Of a stretch of DNA of 64,000 nt, positions 11,450-24,044 are shown one piece after another. A model generated the notes under the pieces. The model ran no database searches. It saw only the letters and a list, made by a program, of their open reading frames with translations, and was not told where the DNA came from. Position 1 is the stretch's first letter, and every line of letters starts with the position of its first letter. Origin of the DNA: Rhodotorula mucilaginosa (lineage: Eukaryota > Basidiomycota > Microbotryomycetes > Sporidiobolales > Sporidiobolaceae); the NCBI GenBank assembly GCA_034406715.1, contig CP137864.1, forward strand, positions 434,001 through 498,000. Direction: 5' to 3'. Both the position numbers and the translations under genes were made by a program.

Positions 11450-13048
11450 CTAGGCACGGCTACGGTGAGAAGACTTAGCGGGCTTGGGAGTAAAGTCTCC
11501 GTCAGAACCATATGCATCCGAGTCCACGTCGTCCCGATAAGCCGCGCTCGAGCTTCGCCGACTGCCGCTCGATTTGCCCTTCGACTTGGACTTGGGCGCC
11601 TTGTACGCCGCCGCTCCGTCGTCACTGCTGCCGTAATAGTCATCCTTGTCGTGGTGTCCGCCGACCAAGTTCTCTTCGTCGTCGTCGCTCGTGCCCGAAC
11701 CGTGACCGGACTTTTTCGCTGAGCGACTGCGCTTCTTGCTGTTAGCGGCAGCGTCGTCGTCATCCGCAGCCTGCTTGCGGTGTCGCCTGAGGGAACACAA
11801 ATGTCAATCAGCCACGAAGACGCTTAAAGCCGCGAAAAAACCTGCCAGTAAAAGAACCCGCCGAGTCCCCCCAGGAGAAGCAACACGACGACGGCGATCC
11901 CGATGTACAAGGCGGTATTCGATGTCCCTCCTTCGGTCGTCGAGTCGCTGGTGGAAGTCGACGAGCTCGCTGCCGCTGACGCATCGTCCGCACAGCTTGT
12001 CCTGACGTTTCTCGAAGAAAAGGTCAACTTTCAAACCGACGTACCGGAAATAAAAGTCCGGGACTCACGCGGACGCTCCAGATTCGACTGCCGCAGAGTT
12101 GGTAGAGTCTGAAGTTACGGCCGCCGTGGCCGCAGCAGTAGCAGTGTCCCCGGCGGTAGCATCGGTGGCAGTAAGGAGGTCGGGAGTTGCACCAGTAGCA
12201 GCCGGACCCGATTCGGTCGGCGGAAGGAGCGTGTCTCCCGCCACGCCGCTATGAGCGAAAGGGAAGTAAGCACAGCGAGGAATGAACCCGGACGAAAGAA
12301 GCGAATCGCACCTGGCATCCCAGTCTGGCTGGCCAGTCGGCACCGGCTCTTCCGCTCCCGCCTCAGACGTCGGCGTCGCCGAGGACGTCGCCGGTCCGCG
12401 ACCAATTCCAAGCGTCATACCGCCCGGCCCGAGCCCAAATTCGAGGCCAAACGTCTTGCGGTCCTTGGTGTCCTTCTCCGAGTTGGGATCGTCCATCCCG
12501 TGATCATAAACGGGCTCGAACTTGCCTGCGTACTCTTCCCCCGAATCGCTCGCAGGAACCACCCTGGTGACATCGCTGACGACCATTTGGCCTTCGCTGT
12601 CGGTGATGCGGATCTTGATCTTGGTACCGACGGGGACTTGTTCCTCCGTCGAACGCCACTGGACGGAATTGCCCGTCCAGCCTTCGTTCTGCGAGACGAC
12701 CGTACTGTTGAGGATGATCTGTGTGCAATAGTTGGTCAGCAGGAGCTCATTGCATCCAATTCTTGAGCCAAAAGCCGACCTTGAGGACATAAGGGGGTGT
12801 GCCGCCTTGCCTGTTTGAAGTGGGAAAATTGTCAGCACGTGAAAACGCCGAAACCGACCCAGTCTGGGATGCGCATACCACTGGAACTTGATTGCTTCAC
12901 CGACACGGACCCGCTGCTGCGTAATGATGGCGATCCCGGTCTTGCCGCCTGACACCACGACGGACGAGAGCAGCGCAAACAGCACGCCAACGAGGGCAAG
13001 CGAAGGCAGACAGCTGCGCATCGTCGGTCGACTTTGCGTCAGGAGCAT
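11450..13048 (-). CDS. Kre9/Knh1-like type I membrane protein
   Basis: Begins with a signal peptide (MRSCLPSLALVGVLFALLSSVVVSGG after a short lead; start at 13048). The ectodomain carries a fungal Ser-Thr-rich/Kre9-like beta-sandwich: ITQQRVRVGEAIKFQWQGGTPPYVLK across a splice, then GWTGNSVQWR and VPVGTKIKIRITDSEGQMVVSDV. An Ala/Thr/Ser-rich stalk, likely O-mannosylated, follows and ends at SSSTSTSDSTTEGGTSN. One transmembrane helix (ALYIGIAVVVLLLLGGLGGFFYWQVF, about 11830-11905) leads to a charged cytoplasmic tail of about 120 residues with acidic and Lys/Ser-rich blocks, ending at the stop at 11450. It is probably a plasma-membrane or wall-associated protein. Related layouts are common in basidiomycetes, but the function of the group is not established. 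Whether it senses anything is speculation. Confidence 0.8.
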
Positions 13049-13371
13049 CGGAGACCTCGATGAGTGTATGAGAGAGCAAAGATATAGCGATGTAAAGCGG
13101 AGGCAGTCGCTCTTCGGGGTGTCCGCGGAGACACGGCAGACAATTGCGAGGTTCGTGCGCCGTCTCCTGCGGGCGAGCGCACTTCTTACAAGCTATAGCC
13201 TCCCTTCCAGACTTGCGAAAAAACAGCTGTCCCGTGCATAGCGGCGAGTACGACAGCAGAGACGGCGGTTCGGCCACTGTCGTCTAGAGAAGAGCGAATC
13301 GAGAGCGAGCGAGCGAGCGTCCGGCTTTTGCCTACGGATGGCGCTTTGGAGAGTTGAGGTACCATTCCGAG
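13049..13371. promoter_or_regulatory. Divergent promoter region
   Basis: About 320 bases between the Kre9-like gene and the coiled-coil gene. It contains a short GAGC repeat run near 13300-13316. No TATA box or coding signal recognised. Confidence 0.35.
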
Positions 13372-16300
13372 ATGGAGAACATCGCTCCTAGCTCAGTCTC
13401 AGATCGATACGAGGAGTGGCTAGAGACAAGCCAGGGCGCGCTCTCGCCGACGAGATGTTTGGTCGAGATAGTTTGGTGACGCTTCTCTCTCGTTCGCCAC
13501 AGCCTACACCGGGCGTACAGACTCGCTATGCTATCTGGACCATCTCTACTACCCGTGAGACCCGGTCGGACGGTCTCTTCAGGCTTGCCTCGTCGTACGG
13601 CGTCATCCTCGACGTCAAAAGCCCCACCTCCTCCAGTTGTTCCCGCCATCGCAGTCGAGCAACCCGTCGCGTCAACCAGCAAGTTACCGCTACCGCCATC
13701 TACACCCGCTCGATCCGAGTACGAGGCGTCGCGTCTGGATTGGGCCGACCTGCTGGCGGAGCGGAGTGATGTCGACTTGTTGAACGATGAATCCGCGACC
13801 TGGCTCCTCGACCGTAGCGCCTTCACAATCGGCGCAAGGACTCCAGCCAAGGCTTCCGCGGCTACAAGGGATCTACAGGGCGTCCCGGACATTGCCGAGG
13901 AGGAGGTCGAGGAGGACTTGCAACCTTTCGCTGAACCTGTTGTTCAATCCGTGCGAGGTACGTCCAACGCGGCATGTTCCCGCATTCGATTACGACTGAC
14001 TTTTTCTCTCGAGACTATAGATACCTCTGCGGGTATAGAAGACGTCCGACTCGGGAGCGAGGTACTTGCAGCCTCGCAGACCCTTCCTTCGAACCCTTCG
14101 CGCCGGCGATCCGCGACGCCCGCCGAGCAACAGTCTGTCCAAATCAAGACAAAGAGCCTGTCGCCGTGTGGTCAGTCGCAATCTCAGCCGGAGCCGGACG
14201 ACGACCTCGCTGGACAGAGCCAGGAGGGAGAGGAGCGAGTGCACGAAATCGCGAACGAGCCCACGGTCGACGCCCCGACGACTCTCTCGCCTCAGAGGCC
14301 GACAGACCTCGACGTCGGCGCACAGCAACGCCAAAGTCATTCGCCCGTCGTCCATCGCCGTCATCGCCCGTCTCTCGCGCCCTTGTCTCGATCGAGTGCT
14401 CTTCCTCCCAACCCCGCGTCCGAGCCTTTCGTTCAGGCGCCGCAGGAGATACTTCCAACGTCGTCGCCCAAGCTATCAACGTTATCTATACCGATCGCTA
14501 CACCCGACTTGCAGCCACCAAGGTCCGACATGAATCTCGTCGCCGCCGTCGAAGCCGAACCCGGCATTCTCTCGATGCAGAAGGAACATGCGACCATGCC
14601 TGCTGCAGTCGCACCGCTCGTATCACCGTCCGCGAATACAGACCCTCCTGGAGTATCGGAGCGCAATCCGCCTGCCCGAGCGAGATTGCCGCGCGCGTCG
14701 CTCGCTGTCACGACTGCCGCCGCCGGCGCCCCGGCTCTCGTTCGACCTGCGCATATCCTCCCCGCCGATCATCCATCGCATCCTCGCCTTCTACAGTCGA
14801 CGAAGGCACTGGCATCATTAGCTACCACGAGCAGCAGCATGAAGGGTGTGCGTGGACCCGACGAGGAGGCGAAGAAGAAGGTGCGCGAGGCGAAAGAGGC
14901 GAGGGAGAGGAGCGCTCGTGAGCGGAAGGAGAAGGCGGAAAAGGCCGCGACGACACTTCGGGAGGCTGCGAAGAGGGAGGCTGCGAAGAAAGATAAAGAT
15001 CGCGCGGAAGAAGCGGCGAGTGTGGCGGCTGCGGCTGCGGCTGTCTTGGCTCAGAAGGCGGCGGCGGCAGCGCGAAAGGAGCTGGCGAAAGCGAGGGCGC
15101 CACCGCCGTCGCGTGCGATATCCAACAATGATCCTACCCGCGCGCTCCAGTCGACGAATACCGCAGAGGGGGCAGCCCCTGCCGGATCGTCGGCGCTCAC
15201 GACTGGACCCACTGCTGCTCCGCCGAGCCTATCAAACGGACCGACTGAAGCCGGGGATCACCTTGCCAAGTCAGGCCCGCCGATGCCACCGCCAATCGTC
15301 ATCATCGAGACGGAAGGACACAGTCAGGACGAGATCTCGCGCCAGCTCGACCCGAACGTCACGCTGCCCGACATGGGCGCCCCGCTCGACTTTGGTGCCG
15401 GCTCTTCTGCAAGCGGGAACGGCGCCAGTGTGCCAGCCGCGCGCGTGACGAGTACGCCGGCTCATCATCGTAAGCGGAAGGAAGATCATCACGAGGCAGG
15501 CCTCCCGAACCGGGACCAGAAGCGCCCACGACGCGTTTCTCACTCGGGGCCGCAACAACCAGCGTCCTCACTCGCCGATCTCGCAGCGTCATCACAAAGG
15601 CCCGAACCCGACACTCATAAGGTCAAGGGAAGCTTCGCTGCGTTGCGGCTCACAGCGTCGGTTCCGGCAGCTCCGGTGACGGCTTCAGCGACCGACTCCT
15701 CGGCAGCGGTCCCCACCAAACGGCGCCGACCGTCACGAGCGGGTCAGCTCGTCCATTCCACCGCGTCTTCGAACGACGGCCCGCTCGCGCCGATCGAGAA
15801 CTCGCGCACGAACGGAGCGTCCGACAGCGGCCCCGGTCCGGGGCGTTCTCGAATCGTCCGCGTCACGCTCGTCGCTCCTGCACCGTTGCCTCGTCCTGCC
15901 CTGCACAACGACGCCACGACTTCAAACTTTCTACCATCTATGCCTTCCGGACCTCCGCGGCTTAGCTCGTCTCCAGCGTGCGAGGACGCTCAGCCGCTAG
16001 CCGTGCAGAGTGTCGAAGCATTCCAGCCTCAGCAGGACGCGGAAGCGCGGCCAAACGTGCGCATCAGACGCGCGTCACGCGTGTCCTCCACGGGAGACAT
16101 TGTCCGGCACCCCGGCCTCGGGACAAAGGACACTGGCACGACTCACCGTGAGCGAGCGCCTGCCGTCTCTGCGGAGACGCGGCCAATCGCCTCGAAATCA
16201 GCTGCTGCGTCGTCCGCGCCCATTTCCTCTTCACCTTCAGTCGTGCGCCTCCCTCCTCGCCCGCGACTCAAGCCCGCAGAGATCATCGGCGGCATCACCC

Positions 16301-17655
16301 TCCCCGCCACCTTCTCCTTCGCCGAGCCGAACGAGGAATCGGAAGCGGAGCGACAACGCCGCCTCCTGGAGAAGGAACGGCGCGAGAAGGCTGCGGAACT
16401 GGTCTTAGCCGAGAAGAAGCGCTTGAGGGAGAGTGCTAGTGCTTGGGCGATTCGACCGGACGAGACGGCCAAGGTGAGCTCCCCAGTCCTCTGTCTGGCT
16501 ATTGGCGGACCTGCCCCTTTGCTGACCCGATTCGCGTGAGCAGCGCCCGCGCCTTTCGGAACCGTCCGATTCCACTCCTGCGATCGAAACACGGTCAAAG
16601 TGGGGTGCAGCCGAAGTCAATTATCGGCCAACCGACTCTGCCGAGAGCGCACCTCGTCTGCATCGACCTCCTCGCCGATCCATCGCGCAGCCTCAGCAGC
16701 ACCAGCAACAAGCCATCGTCATCGACAAAGAAGCCACGACCGAGACCGGCGACGCGCAGCCGCAGCCGGAGCCGCCACTCGCGCTGACGAAGGAGGCCCT
16801 CGAGCGTAACGCTCGCAAGGCAGGTCCGCGACCGGATCTGCACCGCCGCGTTTCACGCTTCTTGGAGGAGATCAGCGAAGCCGAAGAACCACTCGAGGAC
16901 AGTGCGCTGTTGTCGCGAGATGATGAGGCGCAGGTGGCCGAGGCAGCGGATGCCGTTGCGGCTTGTGTCGATCACGTACCAGCTTCAGCTGCGTCGGCAC
17001 CCGTCGCGAACGTCACGGACGCGACTCAAGCTGGCATGCCCGCTCCCCGTTCGACGGCAGCACCTACTCCAGAGCCTCAACCTCAAGTCGCTCCCGCGGT
17101 AACGGTCACCACCGCTGCGAGAGCTTATCAGGCGAAGCTCATCGGCAAGGTCACAAACCAATCGACGCTGGTACGACGTGCGCGGGCCGAAGACGAAGAC
17201 GTCGCTCGGCATGGGGCCAAGAAGCCTCGACGCGATCCAGCCACAGCCACCGCTTCATTCGTTCCAACGAAGCCGATTTCCGCCACCACCACCACCACCG
17301 CCGCTGCCGCTCGCCCGCGCGGAAAGGAGAACGGTGCAGCTCAGTACAGTGTGGCGGCAGAGCTCGAGAAGCAACTCCAGGCGCGGCTCGAGTGGAGTGA
17401 GCGTCAGAAACGGCGCGAGGAGGAAGCAAAGCGATTCCGGCAGCGTCAACGGGACGAAGAGGCCGTATGTTTCGCCTTCTTTTTTTTCTCCGGCCCATCG
17501 GACCTCCTCGGTCTTGTACTGACCCGCACTCTTTTGTCATCTTGCAGGCCCGCGAGCGGGAAAAGCTCGCGCAACTCCGTTCTTCACTCAACCAGGCTCG
17601 CCGGAAACCTGCCGCCCAAGGTCCTGCAGGTCCGCGCAAGGTCGGGAGGACTTAG
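13372..17655 (+). CDS. Large low-complexity coiled-coil protein, TPX2-like C-terminus (tentative)
   Basis: A protein of about 1,250 residues with no confidently recognised domain. The first exon may begin at ATG 13372 in good context (MENIAPSSVSDRYEEWLETS), but the joint to the long frame was not settled. The first Met inside the long frame is at 13528. Most of the chain is Pro/Ala/Ser/Arg-rich and probably disordered. At about 14835-15105 is a long charged helix (EEAKKKVREAKEARERSARER and on), then an Ala-rich helix, of the single-alpha-helix or coiled-coil type. The C-terminal part reads VAAELEKQLQARLEWSERQK, KRREEEAKRF and, after an intron at about 17466-17546, REKLAQLRSSLNQARRK. This arginine/glutamate helix has a TPX2-like look, so a spindle or microtubule role is possible but unproven. 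An intron is also likely at about 13957-14020. Stop at 17653-17655. Confidence 0.6.
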
Positions 17656-17964
17656 GCCGAGGTTTATGTACTTGATTCTACCCCGTGATTTGTTCTTGAC
17701 AGAGACGATTTGCTCCGTTGAGGGATTTTCCCATTCGTGCGAGACGGCAGAGCGACGACGGCCGTGCTAGGCTGGGAGAGATGTATAGCGATATCATTTG
17801 GAACAGAATGCTAGCCCTGCACGATTGACTTTTGCAGCTGCTTAGAGTGACATGCATATGAGCCGCCGGTCTGCCGTCATCATCTCTGCTTTCAACTGAT
17901 CAACCTCATCCGTCAAGCCGCCCTCGAAGCGCGAAAAGCATTCGTGAGGAGCTTAGAGCGCAGC
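17656..17964. other. Intergenic spacer between tandem genes
   Basis: About 310 bases holding the 3' end of the coiled-coil gene and the promoter of GPATCH1. No gene or repeat recognised. Confidence 0.35.
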
Positions 17965-20900
17965 ATGGCTTCGTCTCGGCTCAAGCGCAAGATCGAAGTT
18001 GCCGATGAAGGGCAGTACGGCAACCTGAACGAGAGTTTCGTCTCGATCGGCACCGCACTGCCAGCGCTCACCGACCACAAGAAGGACAAGAACGAGTTCA
18101 AGCCCGTCTGGGACCAGGAAGTCTACGATGAACAGGGCAGGCGAGTCGACCATGCAGTCCGCCCGACCAGCTTGTCAACGAGCTGAACCTCTTGGTTTGG
18201 AACAGACGTCGCTTCCACGGCGCCTTTACGGGCGGGTTCTCGGCAGGTTACTACAACTCGGTCGGCTCAAAAGAAGGTACGCTTTGAGCTGTGAGAACGG
18301 CGGCAGGCGCGGGAGATCGATGCTGACCCACAGCCGCCGTCAGGATGGACTCCGTCGACGTTCAAGTCGTCTCGGTCGAGCCGAGCCACTCAACAGAACC
18401 GATCTGTGGCGGATGCTGCAAAGGAGTTTATGGACGAGGAGGCAAGGCTTTCCCTTCCTTTCGAATGCAGCGTACGGTTCGAGCTAACGTCTCGCCCGAC
18501 AGGATCTCGCCGAGTTGGCCTCGTCTCGGACCATCGAGACCAGCACGTCGTACGCCTCTTCCTCCCGGGCACCACCGCCGCGCAAGGAGCAAGAGTACGA
18601 TCCGCTGCTGGGCCTCTTTGGTGGCATGACGCCGTCCGCCGGAGAAGGTGCAGCCAGCCAGCCGCAGTTCGACCAAACTCTCGCTTCGCTCGTGCAACCT
18701 TCGTCCTCGAGGATCGGACTGAAGCTGATGCGCAAAATGGGATGGCGAGAAGGTCAAGGAGTCGGGCCGCGCGTCTCGTACGAGCAGCGGAAGCGCCAAG
18801 CCGCCGAGATTGGCATCCGACTCGACGGCGAAGATGCGGATGACGCCGACGGAGAGGCCGCGAAGCACTACTACGCCCCGCTGGACCGGCCTCTGACGCT
18901 GATCAAGGGGTCGAGTATTTCCAAGGACAAGGGATGGGGTCTCGGCTACCGGTCAGGAATGGGCCTCAAGGAGACCTTGCGCACCGAGGGTGGCTTCGCC
19001 GGGTCTTCGAAATCAAAGACGATGAATTACGAGCTGGACGACCACGATGTGTACGGCGACTCTTCTTCGGCCCTTCAAGATCTGAGCGAGAGGCAGAAGC
19101 GCAGCATCGGAACGATGGACGACGACGAAGATTCGGGCTTCACGGCGATCCGTTCGTCGAGAGACCAACGAGCTCGGCAGGTAGGTACCATGACACACTC
19201 GAGTCTCGCTCAACTCTGACAGAGGAACGCTCGCAGCCGACGCCGCGCAAGTCCGTGCCGCAGGACGAGTTCTCGGACGGGACGAGGGTTCTTCCAGGTT
19301 TCGTTTTGCACCGAGAAACGCTTGTACCCTCGACTAGGTAGGTCCCAGCTCTCATCGCGCGGCACCCCGGTATTATACGTGCTGACCTTGACGGTTCACT
19401 CGCAGCTCTCGATTGCCCCCGCCGCCCCCGGCAGGCTGGCGACCAGATCCGAGTCGACTTTGGAAGGAGAATCAACCGCCGACCGAGAACGGGAAGGGGA
19501 AAGGGCGTCAGTTGGACGCGGAGGATGCGAGTTTCTATCTTGATCCGGCTGCACGGAGAGGACCGACATGCTGATATGCTTTCTGTCCGCAGCGCGGATC
19601 GCTCCTCGGCGAGAAGCCTCCACCTCCGGTACCGAAATCAGTCTTCGACTACCTGTCCGCCAAGAGCCGCGAACGCCTCGCAAACTTGACCGCTCCATCC
19701 ACCGAACCACGCAAAGAAGCGGACGGCAAGGCTCCCGCACCACCGAAGCCGGCCTCACCACAGTCCGATGTTCAGCTCTACGTGCCCCCACTCGATCGGC
19801 CAACCGCGAACGCCGCCTTGCGCGGCTTCCAGCCTTACTCATCCGCGTCAACCTCCCCAGATCCGATCAAGCAGGCGCGCTATACGCTGTACCTCCAGTA
19901 CGAAGCCTCGGAGAACGCCTCGACCACGTCGTCTCCGTTCGGTCCGCGCGTCCTCCCGGATGGCAGACTCCAGACGATCGAGGAGCTGAATCGCGAGTTG
20001 TACGAGTACTCGCAAGCCGCTCGGGTCTTCAAGCCCGTCTCCGGCATGCTCGGCAATCGATTTCAATCGAGTCAGAGCGGTTCACTCGATTTACCCAAAG
20101 CCGAACCGGGACTGTACCAACCTCCACCCAAAGCTGAAGCGTCCAAGGCGTCGTCACTCGCCGACAAGTACGGCGACGCGACTGCTGGAAACGCAAAGCC
20201 GCCAGAACCGGAACTCACGCCCGCGCAGCAGGCCGCTCGGGCCGGCAACTTTGGCCCTCTCACGCGCACCACCACCGTGTTCCGACCGGCTCGACTCTTG
20301 TGCAAACGTTTCGGCGTCCGCGACCCGCACGAAGCGCGAGGCGACGAAGGCGGCAGTGCAGTCGGTGGGAAATGGGGAGAGGCGACTGCGAACGGGCGCG
20401 ACTTTGGCGCAGGACCTGCGCAGCCGATCGGGCAGTCGGCGATCGACGAGATGATGCAGAGCAGTGGGTTCCGCCGCTTCCAAGCCGCTTCAAAAGAGGT
20501 GGAGGAGGATGCACCCGAAGTCGCCAAGGGAGTCTTCGAAACCCCAACGGCGGGAGCTGGCTCTTCGACAGTTGGGGCATCTTCCCGATCGAAGAACAAG
20601 CCGCCCCCGACCCTCGAGACTGTCGGTTACGGTGACGACGATTCGCAAGGTCAAGAGATCGTCGCCGAGCAGCGAGCTCCGGCGGACATTTTCGCTGCAA
20701 TCTTCGCAGACAGTGACGACGATAGCGATGATGACGACGACGACGAGGCGCCACCGTCGACAGGTGCTCGCACGACCGCTGAGTCGTCATCTGCGGCTAT
20801 AGATGTCGACCCTTATGCGCCGAAGCCGGCTGCCCTCGCTTCCACTGACGCAGTCGCCGAAGCCTCGGCAGATGCCGCCGCCGCCGCATCAAGCAAGGTC

Positions 20901-21362
20901 TCGCTCGATGACATCTCTTCTTCGGCGTATCGACCTTCCTTCGTCCCCGCCACGTCGAGGTCCTCGGCGGACAAGGACAGGTCGTCGCGAAGCAAAAAGA
21001 AGTCCTCTTCCAAGAGGAAAGCCGGTGCGCTCAGCTTTGACCTTGACGAAGGCGCCGAGGACGAGAGCGCCATCGTCGCTTCGCGCAAGAAGCCGAAGAA
21101 AGATACGGGGCGGTCCAAAGATCGTGATCGAGACGACCAGAAGAAGCCGAGTCGAGATCCCATTTCCGCCGCCAACAGCGAGAAGCGTCGGCGAGACGAG
21201 CCGCCCGCAGTTGCCGGCGACGACGAGTGGGAGGAAGCAGCGCCGTCTCTGCATCCCGACGTGCTCAAGGCCCTGCAGCAGAAGGATCGTGCCTCCGCCG
21301 CGCCGACAACAGGATCGACCAGCTCATCGCGAGCCCGACCCAAAGCGGCAGATCTTTACTGA
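17965..21362 (+). CDS. GPATCH1: G-patch domain protein 1 (GPATCH1) homologue
   Basis: A nuclear protein of the spliceosome-associated GPATCH1 family, whose G-patch is expected to activate a DEAH helicase. The N-terminus [20 protein letters not shown] is followed by the DUF1604 signature [21 protein letters not shown] and, after an intron, by [11 protein letters not shown]. The phrase [21 protein letters not shown] spans another splice. The G-patch is at about 18706-18780 ([23 protein letters not shown]). Further on are [13 protein letters not shown], a splice to the long last exon ([25 protein letters not shown] to 21362), and [17 protein letters not shown], a conserved C-terminal motif of the family. 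The tail is acidic ([13 protein letters not shown]), then Lys/Ser-rich. An in-frame Met 21 bases upstream (17944) is an alternative start. It converges with the permease gene 160 bases away. Confidence 0.9.
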
Positions 21363-21521
21363 AATACCCTACGCGATCTTTTGCCGAGGAAAAACCTCGT
21401 TGTTTTACATGTACCCTGATTATGTACAAGTGGCCCACGGAGAGGAAGTCTACCAGAAAGAAGAGCAGCGTTGAGGCCGGGGAAAGGAAAAAAAAACAAG
21501 ATATATGCAGTTGAATCGCGT

Positions 21522-24044
21522 CTAAGGATCCAGGATGAATCCGGTGTTTGCTTTTGTGAACGGCGACTTGACGGCACCGTTGTGATCTGCAATTCGACGC
21601 CAAGGTCAGAATGTTTCCTCGAAAGCGCAGTTGTCTCTGCTTCACTCACATGAATTGATGATACTCTGAACGGACGCGTAGGTACCCGCACCGAAGAAGA
21701 AGAATCCGGTGATAAGGATCACTGCGATGGCGTTGTATCGTCAGTGTCATGCAGTTACGCGATCCCTTTTCGGCGGCTCAAAGCTCACGGATATTGAGGA
21801 CGAATTCGGCAATCTGCCTCGGTCCATCGAGGCAACGACCCTTGTTCATCTGGTACCACGCTGCAGCCCACATGATATATCCAAACCTGAGTATTGGCGA
21901 GGAGGGGAGAGGCAACATCAGCACAGCAGTTCTAAGCGGTGAGGCCGAATCGCAAAGAACGGCGGACGCACCAAGAGTCGAAGAGGGAAGAGATGAGCGA
22001 CAGCATGTCGCTAAAGAAGGGGATCGCCTCTCCGACGATGAACGAGATAGTCCAGCCGCCAAAGACGATGGCCATCCAGGTCGCCCACCCAAGCACGGTG
22101 TGCTCGTGTCGATGCCGGGAGCCCTCGCGGAAGATCTGGAAAAAGATGGCGCGCGAAGTAACGAGCGAGTACAGGATACTGCGGCGTGCAAGATGCGGGA
22201 GAGAGGACGGCATGTCAGTCACCTTGGCAAGCGGTCAGGGGAATCGCCCAGCAAAACGAAAAGACGCACCCGACAATGATGATGGTCGGAAGGACGAAAC
22301 CCGCAGCGATCTTTCCGATTCGCTCGCGCAGACTTCCGTAGGCAGGAGCCGTGGTGAGCTCGATACCGCTGCGTGTGGCAAAAGGTGGCGACCAGAGTCA
22401 TTCTCGGTCCGGACCACGTCAAGCCGGGAACGAGCGCTGCAACGCACGTGTAATGGTAGACGACGGCTCCAGTGATGGTGAACAAAAGCATCTCGGCCGC
22501 CATCGAAACAGCGAGCGACTTGGGGAAGTGTTCGGGATGTTCCATGTCGCCGATGAACGAAGGGATGAGGGCGTGCCTGAGAACACACTGGCGAGTCAGC
22601 TACGCGGGTCTCGGCGGCGAAGACAAAGGAATGAAACGCACCCGATGAAGGTGTAGACGATGTTGAGGAGAGCGTTGACACCCTGAACAAAGGTCGTTCC
22701 CGGCGCCGCCCAGACCGAATGAGTGATCGTCATCCCGGGCTTGTAGCCTGACGGCTCGCCCTGGGTGCCGGTTCCGACAAGGACCAAGATGACACAGATG
22801 AACCTGAATCACGAGCAAACGGGTCGATAAGCGTGCAGCTCGGCACCGTCATTCTTTCTGTATGCAACTCACATGGTCGAACTGGCGAGGAGGCCGACCT
22901 TGCTCATGCTGCTAAAGTCGCGCAGGTTCGAGAAGAACCACATGATCAAGGTGATTCCAACGGCCCAGACGATGGTCGACTCGGTTCCACCGCGGATCGT
23001 CTGGATGGCGGTAGCACCGGCGACGCTGTGCAGGCCTGCGATCGAGGGAAATCTCATCAGCCCGCCGTTTGCTTTTGGCGCCCTTCGCACACAAACTCAC
23101 CCATGATGAACCAGTTGTTGAGCGCGAGGCCAATGAAGCTGCACAAACAAGCGCAAACGAGTCAGCGGGAGGAAGCACTCGCTTGAGAAGGCGTCTCCGA
23201 ACGGACAACGCACGCGATATACCAGCCGATACGGCGACCACCGCACAGCACTTGTGCAGCATCCGCGATCTGGTTCCGAGTTGTCATATCAGCTTGTTGT
23301 TTCCAAAACTTTCGCGAGGCTCAAGAGGGACCCACGTCTCGGACTTCGGGGTGCGCCAGACAAAAGCGCCAGAGGACGAGCGAGGTGTAGTAGGTCGAGA
23401 GACCGATCAGGACGGTGGCGATGGTCGCTCCAGCATATCCGAGTACTCTGTGTATTGATGGGCGGTCAGCATCTTCCGCCACTGTTTTCCTCGAGCAGAG
23501 TTCACGAAGACGAACTGGAAGGAGTACGGAAAGGCGAGGATCGCAAGCACGACACTGTAGGAAGGATCAAAAGTGAGCGCTTCATTCAGACGGTCTCTTC
23601 AGAGGGTCGAAGGTACCGGCTTACTATTCAGTCAGCAGGAGTGCCGCCGCTTCCCACCCTGTTTACATTTCGCCGAGGGTCAGCGATTGCTACTCGTAGA
23701 TCGACGACTCTCTATTCCGGTTTCTCCACGCACACGAAAGCTGCAGGCAGTTCCCAGGTCAGCATTGGGTGCACCATCGGCGATGAAGGGGCATAAAAAG
23801 GGTTTGCTTGCGCCAGCTCGACGAAACGACGAGTGGCTCAGCCTCCGCCACGCACCTTGCGCTCCTTGATGCCAATGACGGACGACTCTTCGAGCCAGAT
23901 AACGGGGTCGACGTCGCTCGGCTTGTTCTCGAGCGTGCGCTTGTTGACCGGAATCCAGTCTCTCGACTTGACCGGCGCAAGCGGGGCCACCGCACCAGCC
24001 GATCGCGTCGAGTGCCGACTAGGTTGCTTCTCAAGGTCGCTCAT
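21522..24044 (-). CDS. AAAP-family amino-acid permease (Aa_trans)
   Basis: Integral membrane transporter, about 10-11 helices, of the amino acid/auxin permease family (fungal Mtr-like group), which imports neutral or aromatic amino acids with protons. The start MSDLEKQPSRHSTRS opens a polar cytoplasmic tail. Recognisable pieces, each in its own exon, are LFGYAGATIATVLIGLSTYYTS, GLHSVAGATAIQTIRGG with WAVGITLIMWFFSNL, FVQGVNALLNIVYTFIGCVSF, the conserved IGDMEHPEHFPKSLAVSM with LLFTITGAVVYHY, and LGWATWMAIVFGGWTISFIVG. The 3' end reads VILITGFFFFGAGTYASVQSII, spliced to NSYHNGAVKSPFTKANTG...stop TAG at 21524-21522, matching the end of known fungal permeases. The substrate is not determined. 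Confidence 0.87.
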
